Assembly (NCBI GenBank): GCA_049366715.1
Contig: JBMNCQ010000072.1
Location: 1-31,032 of the forward strand
Length of the DNA: 31,032 nt
Direction: 5' to 3'
Source: JBMNCQ01 sp049366715
Lineage (GTDB): Bacteria > Bacillota > Peptococcia > Peptococcales > BICA1-8
Part shown: positions 1 to 7,013 of the stretch, in pieces
Layout: each line of letters begins with the position of its first letter
How positions within the stretch are numbered: the first letter of the stretch is position 1
Position numbers and translations under genes: made by a program
The notes under the pieces: model-generated
Databases searched by the model: none
Told to the model about the DNA's origin: nothing
Seen by the model: the letters and a program-made list of their open reading frames with translations, nothing else

Positions 1-307
1 TCCCAGTCGCCGCCTTTTGTTTTTTTCTATAGAGCTGTTATTGCGACAGCCCCTTGTTTCAATTCTCCATTTTCAATTCTCCATTTTCAATTCTCCATTT
101 TCAATTCTCCATTTTCAATTCTCCATTTTCAATTCTCAATTCTCAATTAATAATAATCTGCTCTGCTTCCTGTACTCTGTGTTCATGAACGGGTGTTTAG
201 AACTGTTCCGGCTACTGTAGCGACTAAACCTCCACCTTTACCTCTACCTGACCGGTGAGATTACCCGGAAGCTTGCCTTTACCTGACCTGTAAATTTACT
301 TTAAGAT
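1..307. other. Gene-free left edge with repeats
   Basis: No credible gene is seen here; open frames crossing it only translate the tandem repeat at 60-148. From about 205 the sequence is a pyrimidine-rich, low-complexity stretch. It includes a 17-bp segment (237-253) whose reverse complement recurs at 3319-3335. No promoter could be assigned. Confidence 0.6.
60..148. repeat. 14-bp / 7-bp tandem repeat (CAATTCT family)
   Basis: Five exact copies of the 14-mer CAATTCTCCATTTT occupy 60-129. They are followed by two exact 7-mers CAATTCT (130-143) and a partial CAATT. The 14-mer is itself CAATTCT plus a diverged heptamer, so the base period is 7 bp. The same heptamer, usually read as AGAATTG on the minus strand, recurs at 4573-4595, near 7930, near 14985 and near 21890. 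That makes it a dispersed intergenic repeat family. Confidence 0.9.
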
Positions 308-589
308 TTAGTTAAGCTTTTTTCCTTTAGCCGCCCTGGCGGTATTTTTCATGAACTCGTAAGCCCCTACGGTAAAAAGCCCCATAGCAAAACCTGCAAT
401 TGCACCTTTCAAAGAATTTTCCAGAAGCAGAAAACCCATCAGCATCCCTGCGACTGCCAGGACCCAGGGTATAAAATTATTATTAAGAGGGGTATGATGT
501 TTTAATAACCAGCCCATCCCATAGAGAAATATAAAAGCTGCTAAAAAAGGATTTTCCAGAATAACTTTGAAATATTCCAAAAATTCCAT
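308..589 (-). CDS. Holin-like small membrane protein (phage holin family, Hol44-like)
   Basis: This is a protein of about 93 residues with a membrane-inserting N-terminal helix, a short polar turn (KHHTPLNNN), an IPWVL-type second helix and a glycine-rich third hydrophobic stretch (KGAIAGFAMGLFTVGAYEF). The lysine-rich C-terminus should be cytoplasmic. The spacing and the 'fIPWvL...G...G' pattern resemble the bacterial/phage holin V (Hol44) family, whose members permeabilise membranes or act in lysin release. No lysin or other phage gene lies nearby, so a domesticated holin-like role is equally possible. The start at 589 is preferred because AAGGAG lies 8 nt upstream; an ATG two codons earlier (595) is only 2 nt from it. 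The family call is from pattern memory. Confidence 0.7.
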   Translation of the reverse strand: MEFLEYFKVILENPFLAAFIFLYGMGWLLKHHTPLNNNFIPWVLAVAGMLMGFLLLENSLKGAIAGFAMGLFTVGAYEFMKNTARAAKGKKLN

Positions 590-752
590 TTGCATCTCTC
601 CTTAATTTTTTATTTAATACTTATGCCGAGTCATTCTAATAAATTCTAAAAAAGGACACCGGCAGTTTAGCAGGCGGTTATAACAAATACAGAGTTTCCT
701 TCTTTTGGCCGGCCGGTCCGCCCTCCTTTAAAAAATACAGTTCCTTAACAAT

Positions 753-782
753 AAATAAAAAAATCGCCGGACGGCGATTTTA
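753..782 (-). terminator. Intrinsic terminator overlapping the stop of the 66-aa gene
   Basis: On the minus strand a 10-bp stem (AAAATCGCCG / CGGCGATTTT, loop of 2) is followed by a T-rich run. The stem contains the TAA stop codon at 780-782, so the transcript ends immediately after the reading frame. Confidence 0.85.
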
Positions 783-980
783 AGATAATGATCTTATTTT
801 TAATTTTCGGCCCTGATAACGTACTTTGATTTTCCCGGTATGAACTTGCTCCCGCAATTGTTCATTATAAGTTAAAATATCATTTATCCGACGGTTTAAA
901 GCAATAATATCCCTGATCAGTTCCTGAGTTTCCGGGCACAGTTCCGGCAATATTTCATCGCGCAAAAGGTATTTCAACAT
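780..980 (-). CDS. Small coiled-coil protein of unknown function
   Basis: A 66-residue charged protein that I do not recognise. Residues 10-45 look like one long amphipathic helix (PETQELIRDIIALNRRIND followed by NEQLREQV), and the tail is strongly basic (GKIKVRYQGRKLKIR). That suggests a coiled-coil or nucleic-acid-binding small protein. The start is supported by AAGGGG about 6 nt before ATG. The stop sits inside a strong terminator, and another terminator (1082-1107) closes the upstream gene, so it is probably a monocistronic unit. It has no signal peptide or membrane segment. Confidence that it is a real gene is good; the function is unknown. Confidence 0.7.
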   Translation of the reverse strand: MLKYLLRDEILPELCPETQELIRDIIALNRRINDILTYNEQLREQVHTGKIKVRYQGRKLKIRSLS

Positions 981-1081
981 CTTAATCCCCTTAATAAGTT
1001 TCTCCTCTAATTCTAATCTCTTTCCTTTGTCGAAGTCTCGAAATACTTGTAATATTCTGCTAATTATTTCATGCTTTTTTC

Positions 1082-1107
1082 AAAAAAAGACCTGCGCTAT
1101 GCAGGTC
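1082..1107 (-). terminator. Intrinsic terminator after the SatP-type gene
   Basis: On the minus strand GACCTGC-ATAGC-GCAGGTC is followed by seven Ts. It lies 20 bp past the transporter stop codon. Confidence 0.9.
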
Positions 1108-1126
1108 ACGGCTAACCAATATGAAA

Positions 1127-1669
1127 TTACAGGCCTAACGCAGCAAATAAAATAGGCAGTGCAGATAAACCGATTAAAATATTAATCGCCCCACAAACTT
1201 TAGTTAGACCCGGTGCTATCCCATACCAAGGGAAAGGCAGCACAACTGTTAAAGCGACGATTAAGGCCAGAACAACACCTAAGGGATATGTCAGACCCAT
1301 CAGAACGGCTTTGTATAAAAATACTGCCGTAATAAAAGCGATTCCTAAAAAGAAATGGGCAATTTGCTTTTTATCTCCACCCTGCAAAAAGAACCAGCCT
1401 ACCAGGAGCCAGAATAATCCATAGGTAGCAAAAATAGTACCTAGAAAAATACTTTTTTCGGCATGACCGGTAACATTAAATAGATACATGGCCAGGGCGG
1501 TAAACACCTGGGCACAGCCCCCAAACAAAATGGCTATATAAGCCAGACTGCGACCAATCTTAGTATGATCTCCGCCTTTAATACCAAACCCTAACTGTTC
1601 AGCACCAAAACACCAAACAGTTACTACAAGGCCGAAAACGCCGATTGCCTCCGGATTAACGACATTCAT
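1127..1669 (-). CDS. Acetate/succinate transporter, GPR1/FUN34/YaaH (SatP) family
   Basis: A 180-residue integral membrane protein with six predicted hydrophobic helices, the usual length and topology of the YaaH/SatP family. The family signature near the N-terminus is present as NPEAIGVFGL (consensus NPxPLGL). The family moves acetate or succinate across the cytoplasmic membrane, coupled to protons, but substrate choice cannot be read from the sequence. GGAGGG lies 6 nt before the ATG. A terminator follows at 1082-1107, and the upstream marR gene has its own terminator at 1851-1877, so this is likely a single-gene transcript. In an anaerobic fermenter it would take up or release short carboxylic acids (inference). 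Confidence 0.88.
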   Translation of the reverse strand: MNVVNPEAIGVFGLVVTVWCFGAEQLGFGIKGGDHTKIGRSLAYIAILFGGCAQVFTALAMYLFNVTGHAEKSIFLGTIFATYGLFWLLVGWFFLQGGDKKQIAHFFLGIAFITAVFLYKAVLMGLTYPLGVVLALIVALTVVLPFPWYGIAPGLTKVCGAINILIGLSALPILFAALGL

Positions 1670-1850
1670 TCAACACCCTCCTCAATTCTCTCTCTCTCTT
1701 TTTATTTGGTTAGCCAATGATATGTGAAAACTAATAACAATGGAAAGTAGAATTCGGTAGAAAAACCGCTAATCCTGCTATTTATACCGGGAAATTATCT
1801 CATCCCAAATAATTTTTGTTACCTGCTTATTTATACCGGTTGTTTCATCC

Positions 1851-1877
1851 AAAAAAGAAGCCGGACTTTTGTCCGGC
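1851..1877 (-). terminator. Intrinsic terminator after marR-type gene
   Basis: On the minus strand GCCGGAC-AAAA-GTCCGGC (7-bp GC-rich stem) is followed by TTCTTTTTT. It lies about 20 bp past the MarR stop codon. Confidence 0.9.
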
Positions 1878-1897
1878 ACAAAATTTTCCATAGACCC

Positions 1898-2317
1898 TTA
1901 ACCCACATGCTCCGAAATTTTTCCCAAGAGACTATTAAAACTTTCTAATTCATGATCATTATAACAGTCTAGCATTTTAGCCAAAAACTCTTTGTGAGGA
2001 ACTACCGTCTTCTTATAAAGTTCTTTTCCTTCATCAGTTAATTCGACCCGTACAACTCTTCTGTCTTTTTTGTCCTGGATTCTTTTTACTAAACCCCGTT
2101 CTTCCATGCGTCCGATGATAGACGTGATATTTGAGTTCACACAGGCTGATTGTCTGCTTAATTCCGACATAGGCGTGGATTCTTCCATAGACAAATTCCA
2201 AAGGATGCTGAACTGACTAGGTGTTGTGCCATATTTACGCAAATCATCCTCGGCTATTCTTTGTAGTTTAGCAAAGGTTTTCCTAAATAAAGCCCAAGTT
2301 TCCAATTGTTTGTTCAC
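1898..2317 (-). CDS. MarR family transcriptional regulator
   Basis: A winged-helix repressor of about 139 residues. The central part reads like a MarR core: a helix-turn-helix around TPMSELSRQSACVNSNITSII, then the wing with the family-typical DKKDRRVVRVELTDEGKEL, flanked by long dimerisation helices. The start is placed at GTG 2317, 9 nt after AAGGAG; a TTG three codons upstream directly abuts that site. It is divergent from the ZIP transporter, with a 29-bp imperfect palindrome between them over its own likely promoter, so autoregulation and control of the transporter are plausible. The ligand is unknown. It does not obviously look like the zinc-sensing AdcR/ZitR subgroup. Confidence 0.9.
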   Translation of the reverse strand: MNKQLETWALFRKTFAKLQRIAEDDLRKYGTTPSQFSILWNLSMEESTPMSELSRQSACVNSNITSIIGRMEERGLVKRIQDKKDRRVVRVELTDEGKELYKKTVVPHKEFLAKMLDCYNDHELESFNSLLGKISEHVG

Positions 2318-2420
2318 CCTATTCAACTCCTTTCAACCATTTGTTGAATAATCCATACTTTCTACATGAATTATCTGATTCCTTCTATTTTTCAGAAAAC
2401 TTGTTTAAGTATTTTAGTGG

Positions 2421-2449
2421 AGTACTATTCTATTTTAGATTACTACTCT
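2421..2449. promoter_or_regulatory. 29-bp imperfect palindrome, candidate MarR operator
   Basis: The half-sites GAGTACTATTCTA (2421-2433) and TAGATTACTACTC (2437-2449) are separated by TTT and match at 11 of 13 positions. The site overlaps the -10 and spacer of the likely marR promoter and lies about 80 bp before the ZIP gene start. Assignment to the adjacent MarR protein is inference from position. Confidence 0.55.
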
Positions 2450-2457
2450 TATACAAA
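2428..2457 (-). promoter_or_regulatory. Probable marR promoter
   Basis: On the minus strand, -35 TTGTAT (2452-2457), an 18-bp spacer and -10 TAGAAT (2428-2433). The palindrome at 2421-2449 covers the -10 and the spacer, which fits repression by steric exclusion. Confidence 0.45.
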
Positions 2458-2527
2458 AAATTGGTCTAATTCTCAGGTCTTTATACTACTTATTTAAAAA
2501 GAACGAATATTTAGGGAGATTTATTAT

Positions 2528-3262
2528 ATGATGCAAATTATCTTGAATAGTTTTTTAGCCGGCCTTGCAACATTATTAGGGTGTTTTATCGTACTATCCT
2601 TCGGGAAACCGGGCGAAAGAATCTTAGCCTGGATGCTGGGGCTGGCGGCAGGTATAATGCTCACTGTCGTAGTTATTGACTTAATCCCGTCCAGCTATTC
2701 GTACAGTAATATCTTTTTGACCGCACTAGGTTTTTTTCTGGGCAATCTGTTGCTTTTTTCTTTAGATTTATTCATTTCCTGGGTTCCCTCTGTCCGGAAA
2801 ATGCAAAAAAGCAACAAAGGCTACTTTCTCAAAATGGGCTACCTGATCGCTATAGGTATTGCCCTCCATGACCTGCCGGAAGGAATTGCCATTGCCGTGG
2901 GCTATACTGCCGAATACCAACTGGGGTTAATAATAGCTCTAGCTATCGGTTTGCATAATATTCCGGAAGGCATGGCAACAACTGCTCCTCTTAAAATGGG
3001 CGGAATGAGTAATCCTCTTATTATCCTTTTAATATTCCTGGTTAGTCTTGTTACACCTCTGGGCGCCTACCTGGGAATAATTCTCGTCACTATTTCCCGT
3101 TCCTTAATAGGCCTTTTATTAGCCTTAGCCGGCGGGGCCATGACATATATTGTAAAAAGAGAATTGTGGCCGGAATCACACAAAAAACATCCCAACTACG
3201 CCCGTCTGGGCGCCGCCTGCGGGATTACCCTGATGGTAGCGGCCAGCCTGATTAATCATTAA
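2528..3262 (+). CDS. ZIP family divalent metal transporter
   Basis: A 244-residue membrane protein with about eight hydrophobic helices. It carries both ZIP metal-site motifs: HDLPEG (residues 114-119) in helix IV and HNIPEG (143-148) in helix V. These histidines, Asp/Asn and glutamates form the binuclear metal site known from the family (ZupT and bacterial ZIPB). The role is import of Zn, Fe or Mn across the cytoplasmic membrane; the exact metal cannot be told. A basic segment between helices III and IV (residues 88-100) is much shorter than the His-rich loop of many ZIPs. AGGGAG lies 9 nt before the start. It is divergent from marR, whose product may control it. Confidence 0.92.
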   Translation: MMQIILNSFLAGLATLLGCFIVLSFGKPGERILAWMLGLAAGIMLTVVVIDLIPSSYSYSNIFLTALGFFLGNLLLFSLDLFISWVPSVRKMQKSNKGYFLKMGYLIAIGIALHDLPEGIAIAVGYTAEYQLGLIIALAIGLHNIPEGMATTAPLKMGGMSNPLIILLIFLVSLVTPLGAYLGIILVTISRSLIGLLLALAGGAMTYIVKRELWPESHKKHPNYARLGAACGITLMVAASLINH

Positions 3263-3626
3263 CATTTACACTTATAGGCAGACTGATCCGTCAAGGTTAG
3301 CTGTAGGGTAATTTTGCAGGTCAGGTAGAGGTAAAATAACTGCGGCGGCTACAGTTGCTACAGTAACTACAGCAGCGGCAGTGTGCTGGTACCGGAATAG
3401 ATCGTGCTCTGTTCTCAACCAAATTATAGCCGAAATTTACGGTAATGCATCAACTATAAACTACTAGTTTATAGTAATTTTCAGTTTCAAATACTAGTAC
3501 ACTGTAGATGCCGCAGCCACTGAGCCTTTACCTGCCCCTAAGCTTCACCCTTTAAACTTACGCCCGTATAATTTCCTCCTTTCTAACAAAAACTTATCAT
3601 GAGATAGGCATCAGAGGAGGACTTAT
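3263..3626. other. Gene-free gap with repeats, an AT hairpin and the tauE promoter
   Basis: There is no gene in this gap. It holds the 17-bp segment at 3319-3335 that is the inverted copy of 237-253, and a short 9-bp-periodic stretch built on CTACAG (about 3354-3382). It also holds a 10-bp perfect hairpin ACTATAAACT/AGTTTATAGT (3453-3475) followed by only a short T-run, so at best a weak terminator for the ZIP gene. A promoter for the next genes lies at 3544-3572. Confidence 0.6.
3544..3572 (+). promoter_or_regulatory. Probable promoter of the half-TauE pair
   Basis: -35 TTCACC, a 17-bp spacer and a perfect -10 TATAAT (3567-3572), 55 bp before the first gene of the pair. Confidence 0.6.
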
Positions 3627-3980
3627 ATGCAGAATAAGCTTCTGTTAGGTGGGATTGGAGTTATCACAGGGATTGTTAACGGATTGCTGGGTATTGGTGG
3701 GGGAACCATATTAATCCCTGCCATGATTTTTTTATTGGGTGAAAAACAGCATAAAGCTCATGGTACATCTTTAGCCATTATTCTACCGACGGCTTTGATC
3801 AGCGCTATAATTTATAAATACAACAACTATCTTGATTTAAGCCTTTCTTTAAAAGTGGCCCTGGGTGCAGTCGTAGGAGGATATATCGGAGCTAAGCTGA
3901 TGAATAAAATTCCGGCCCAAAGTTTGAAAAAGCTGTTTGGTATCTTTATGGTCATTGCAGGCTTGAGGATGGTGTTCTAG
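3627..3980 (+). CDS. Half-size TauE/SafE family membrane protein, first subunit
   Basis: A 117-residue protein with four hydrophobic helices and the diagnostic glycine-rich start of a TauE/SafE (DUF81) repeat, NGLLGIGGGTILIPAM, followed by HGTSLAIILPTALISA. Typical family members are about 250 residues with two such repeats; here only one is present. The second repeat is encoded by the next gene, one base downstream, so the two probably assemble into one exporter. Family members move sulfonates, sulfite or related organosulfur anions across the membrane, but the substrate is unknown here. GAGGAGG lies 6 nt before ATG. Confidence 0.88.
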   Translation: MQNKLLLGGIGVITGIVNGLLGIGGGTILIPAMIFLLGEKQHKAHGTSLAIILPTALISAIIYKYNNYLDLSLSLKVALGAVVGGYIGAKLMNKIPAQSLKKLFGIFMVIAGLRMVF

Positions 3981-3981
3981 T

Positions 3982-4440
3982 TTGGTCATTGTTTTGATCG
4001 GTCTACTGATGGGTATCTTGAGTGGATTAGCGATCGGCGGAGGGACCTTATTGGTTCCTGCCCTGATCTACATCATCGGAACAGAACAGCATATTGCTCA
4101 GGGAGTTTCTCTGGCCGCTTTTATCCCTACGGCAATCGTAGCCGTTTATACCCATCACAAACAAGGTAACGTTAAATTCAAATTAGCCATGTACCTGGCA
4201 GCGGGCAGCGTAGTCGGGGCAATATTAGGGGCTTCTATTGCCAACAACCTGAATGCCCTTTTACTAAAAAAGATCTTTGGCTTTTTCCTCATAGGCATGG
4301 GCATCTATGAATATGCCTGTAAAAGTAAGCTGCAAAAGTTACAGGAGAATAAAGAGGGACCCGCAGGTATAAAACCCACTTCTCCAGTGCAGGTTGTTCC
4401 TCTGCATAAACCCCTGGCTGAAAAAAACAGGAAGAAATAA
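3982..4440 (+). CDS. Half-size TauE/SafE family membrane protein, second subunit
   Basis: A 152-residue protein that carries one TauE/SafE repeat (GLAIGGGTLLVPAL then AQGVSLAAFIPTAIVAV), about four helices, and a hydrophilic proline- and lysine-rich cytoplasmic tail of roughly 40 residues. The start is a TTG one base after the upstream TAG stop, preceded by GAGGATGG, so it is translationally coupled. The motif pattern is parallel to the preceding gene (GIGGGTILIPA against AIGGGTLLVPA), which shows the two are paralogous halves of a normal two-repeat transporter. A frameshifted single gene is unlikely because each half has its own full motif and the frames are joined by a clean stop and restart. 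Confidence 0.85.
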   Translation: MVIVLIGLLMGILSGLAIGGGTLLVPALIYIIGTEQHIAQGVSLAAFIPTAIVAVYTHHKQGNVKFKLAMYLAAGSVVGAILGASIANNLNALLLKKIFGFFLIGMGIYEYACKSKLQKLQENKEGPAGIKPTSPVQVVPLHKPLAEKNRKK

Positions 4441-4475
4441 CCGGAATTGAAATTTTAAAATTTTCTCAAACCGGC

Positions 4476-4514
4476 AAAAAAGACCTGCTGTGTGTCTCTG
4501 TGAACAGCAGGTCT
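4476..4514 (-). terminator. Terminator of the GntR-ABC-lipoprotein operon (possibly bidirectional)
   Basis: An 11-bp perfect stem AGACCTGCTGT/ACAGCAGGTCT (4481-4491 and 4504-4514) is followed on the minus strand by a run of six Ts. On the plus strand the tail is only pyrimidine-rich, so it may also stop the tauE transcript, less efficiently. Confidence 0.8.
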
Positions 4515-4572
4515 CTTCTCTTGTCTTCCTTCTTCCTAACTCATGCCTGAATCTATCTTTCAAAATTCTTTC

Positions 4573-4595
4573 TTCTCAATTTTCAATTCTCAATT
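4573..4595. repeat. Heptamer repeat (CAATTCT family) containing a stop codon
   Basis: TTCTCAATTTTCAATTCTCAATT is a short copy of the repeat seen at 60-148. On the minus strand it reads (GAATTGA)n and supplies the TGA stop (4590-4592) and the last Asn codon of the lipoprotein gene. Confidence 0.75.
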
Positions 4596-5465
4596 ACTAA
4601 GAGGCATTTCCTGGGCATTTTTTGCTTCCTCCGGTATTACAATCTGTTCAGCACCATTTAAATTATTTATTTCATAAGAAGCAGACATTTCCATGCCGCC
4701 GAACATTTCAGCCAGCTCCGGCGGCAATTGTTCACTGCCGGTAAGGGCCTGCCCTAAGTTTCTGATATTCTCTGTTAAATCCATAGAAGTTTTTACCATA
4801 TTCAGTGTTGTTTTATCAACCCAGATTATATACTTCATATCCCCCATTTTGCTTAGCACTTCCGGACCGAAAGACAGATTAGGCTGATTCATATTCAGGC
4901 CGGGCATTTGCTGCATTAGTTCATCATAAATAGCGCTGGAAGCAACCAACTCTATTTGTACCGTTTCCTGCTCGCCAACTTTCTCTTCTCCTAAGACTTT
5001 TGCTTCTTTAAGATTATCCAGGAATAAATCAATATTTTTAGTGGGATCCATATTCATCATTTCCGCTAAGGCAGGATCATTAATGCTCATCTTAAACCAT
5101 TGGTCTTCCACCTTTTGATAAACATTTATGCCCTCCTCCCCTTGCTCCATATACTGTTCCATATTTATCGGATTACCTGTTTGGGGATCATTCATATCCA
5201 TAACCATTTTCATCATCAGCGGTTTTTGAAAAATAGTTGCTTTACCTTGCATCGTAATATCAAAGGGATTTTGATCCGGCAGCTGCATTTTCATATTCAT
5301 CTCCAGATCCATATCATAATTCTCTACTTCAGCCATCTTCTCGTAAGAACCTGCGATGATTTCCTCCGCCGTTTTGCCTTTAGTCAGATCTTTAGTACCG
5401 CAAGCAGTTATAACAAAAGCGATGATCAATAAAATAAAAAATAAGCTGGTTTTCTTAAACATCAT
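4590..5465 (-). CDS. Methionine-rich lipoprotein, DUF6612/LppX-like
   Basis: A 291-residue exported lipoprotein. The signal peptide (residues 1-21) ends in a lipobox FVITAC with Cys22 as the lipidation site, so the mature protein is anchored to the outer face of the membrane. The body is a beta-rich fold of the LppX/LolA-like kind seen in DUF6612 proteins: repeated strands ending in 'DKTTLNMVKTSMDL' and 'ASYEINNLNGAEQIVIPEEAKNA'. It is unusually rich in methionine, notably around residues 55-110 and 190-200. It is last in an operon with a GntR repressor and an ABC-2 exporter, 15 bp after the permease, so it may help the exporter or sense envelope lipids (inference). AAGGAG precedes two consecutive ATGs; the second (5462) is equally possible. 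Confidence 0.8.
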   Translation of the reverse strand: MMFKKTSLFFILLIIAFVITACGTKDLTKGKTAEEIIAGSYEKMAEVENYDMDLEMNMKMQLPDQNPFDITMQGKATIFQKPLMMKMVMDMNDPQTGNPINMEQYMEQGEEGINVYQKVEDQWFKMSINDPALAEMMNMDPTKNIDLFLDNLKEAKVLGEEKVGEQETVQIELVASSAIYDELMQQMPGLNMNQPNLSFGPEVLSKMGDMKYIIWVDKTTLNMVKTSMDLTENIRNLGQALTGSEQLPPELAEMFGGMEMSASYEINNLNGAEQIVIPEEAKNAQEMPLSN

Positions 5466-5479
5466 AAAACTCCTTTTTA

Positions 5480-6151
5480 TTAAAATTCTTTATGCCTATA
5501 TATCTGCACCGATACTAAATAAGAAATCATATTTAATACCAGTGTAATGACCAGCAGCCCGACTCCCACCGACCATAAGGGAATGCTTGTGAAATAGTTA
5601 ATTAAATCCTGCACAATACCGGACTTTTGATTAACATTGTTCATGATAAACCCGGTTAGCCAGGAAGGCAGGAAAAACAAACCCAGGAAAAAAAACAAAT
5701 TGATAACTCTAGTATATTTGCTCCCAAACTTTAAGAAAAGTGGGAAATACAGGGAGCTTAATAATAATACACTGGATAGGGAAAAAAGTAAATCATTAAT
5801 ATTTGCCAAACGGCTTACGGCAACCACTCCCGAAACCTTCATAATTCCTCCCAGGACCGTCATTATGCTTAACCCTAAGAATACGGAAACGTAAGCTAAT
5901 AAATATTTTTCCAGAACCAATTTTACTCTATGAATAGGGAGGCTGTTCAGAATAATGTCGGTTTTATTTTTTTCATCATTGTTTGCAGCCGTCATCAGTA
6001 TTACATAAGATATGGCAATTGTCCCCATGTTATAAACAAATTCCTTAAAAATTATATTATTAAAAGCGATAAAGAGAAAACCGCCGTAACCTGCTGCAAA
6101 TAAAATAACTTTCTTCTGCAGCACCAAGTCCTTATAAATAAGGCTGAGCAT
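5480..6151 (-). CDS. ABC-2 type transporter permease
   Basis: A 223-residue integral membrane protein with six hydrophobic helices. It opens with the pattern of the ABC2_membrane_5 family (MLSLIYKDLVLQKKVILFA), in which a cytoplasmic amphipathic helix precedes TM1, and has the family's conserved 'NDEKNKTDIILNSLPIHRVKLVLEKYL' loop between TM2 and TM3. Its start overlaps the end of the ATPase gene by 20 bp, with AGGGGG 7 nt before ATG, so the two are translationally coupled. It would form a dimeric membrane channel for the ATPase at 6132-7010. The substrate is unknown; related YtrB-type systems respond to cell-wall antibiotics. Confidence 0.88.
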   Translation of the reverse strand: MLSLIYKDLVLQKKVILFAAGYGGFLFIAFNNIIFKEFVYNMGTIAISYVILMTAANNDEKNKTDIILNSLPIHRVKLVLEKYLLAYVSVFLGLSIMTVLGGIMKVSGVVAVSRLANINDLLFSLSSVLLLSSLYFPLFLKFGSKYTRVINLFFFLGLFFLPSWLTGFIMNNVNQKSGIVQDLINYFTSIPLWSVGVGLLVITLVLNMISYLVSVQIYRHKEF

Positions 6152-7010
6152 GTTTGTTCCCCCTCACCATATAGAGCATTATATCTTCCAAAGTAGCCTT
6201 TTCGATAATAATTTCCTGATCAAAAAGACTTCTGATTCTCTGGATATTATTCGTTAATCCCGCAAAACCATAGTCATTTATCCGCAGTCCTATAAATTCT
6301 TTGTGCAGATCTTTGTCAATCACTTCTTTCGCCCCTTTAACCACAGCATAATTGTCAAAAATGTCCTCCTTAGGCTGCGAAAAAATTATTTCACCTTTGT
6401 TAATAAAAGTAATATAATCTGCTATTTTATCCAGATCACTGGTAACATGGGTTGAAAATAATACCCCTTTTCTCTCATCCAGAAGCAGGTCAGCCAGGAT
6501 TTCCAAGATTTCATTGCGAAATACAGGGTCCAAACCGGAAGTAGGCTCATCCATGATGATTAATTCCGCCTGATGGGACAGGGCCACGGCTAAAGAAAAT
6601 TTCATTTTCATACCCTTTGATAAATCCTTAATCTTCTTCTTAGGATTGATATCAAATTGCTGCAGGTAATTTATGAATTTTTGTTCATTCCAATCCCGGT
6701 AAAAGGGTGCGATAATTCTTTTCATTTCCACAGGATTTAAATCTTCATAATAATAATTTTCATCATACACAAAACCTATTTTCTGTTTTATTTCTACTTC
6801 CTGTTGAATGTGATCAAGACCAAATACCTTTATCGCCCCGCCATCTTTACGTAATAAATTCATGATAAGCTTTATCGTCGTACTCTTCCCGGCACCATTA
6901 GGACCAATAAAACCCATAATAAATCCCCGGGGAAGATGAAAAGTAATATTATTTAAAGTAAAATCCTGATATTCTTTTCTTAAGTTTATCACATCCAGGA
7001 TATTATCCAC
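6132..7010 (-). CDS. ABC transporter ATP-binding protein (YtrB-like)
   Basis: A 292-residue ATPase with all nucleotide-binding motifs: Walker A GPNGAGKST (36-44), signature LSKGM (130-134, a K in place of the usual G/Q as in this subfamily) and Walker B LIIMDEP (150-156) followed by TSGLDP and the switch His in FSTHV. The C-terminal ~70 residues are the accessory domain common in YtrB/CcmA-like exporters. The GTG start lies 3 bp after the GntR stop, so translation is coupled. It powers the permease at 5480-6151 on the cytoplasmic side of the membrane. Confidence 0.93.
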   Translation of the reverse strand: MDNILDVINLRKEYQDFTLNNITFHLPRGFIMGFIGPNGAGKSTTIKLIMNLLRKDGGAIKVFGLDHIQQEVEIKQKIGFVYDENYYYEDLNPVEMKRIIAPFYRDWNEQKFINYLQQFDINPKKKIKDLSKGMKMKFSLAVALSHQAELIIMDEPTSGLDPVFRNEILEILADLLLDERKGVLFSTHVTSDLDKIADYITFINKGEIIFSQPKEDIFDNYAVVKGAKEVIDKDLHKEFIGLRINDYGFAGLTNNIQRIRSLFDQEIIIEKATLEDIMLYMVRGNKHAQPYL

Positions 7011-7013
7011 CCT

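Noticed and set aside
17..220. Plus-strand open frame across the left repeat
   Set aside because: Its middle is just the translated 14-bp repeat (FSILHFQ-like periodicity); it has no ribosome site and no recognisable protein.
308..589. Prophage signal from the holin-like gene
   Set aside because: No lysin, integrase, capsid or attachment site lies nearby; a lone holin-like protein is common on chromosomes.
4339..4563. Minus-strand 74-aa frame over the end of the second TauE half
   Set aside because: It overlaps a confident gene and the terminator hairpin; nothing in it resembles a protein family.
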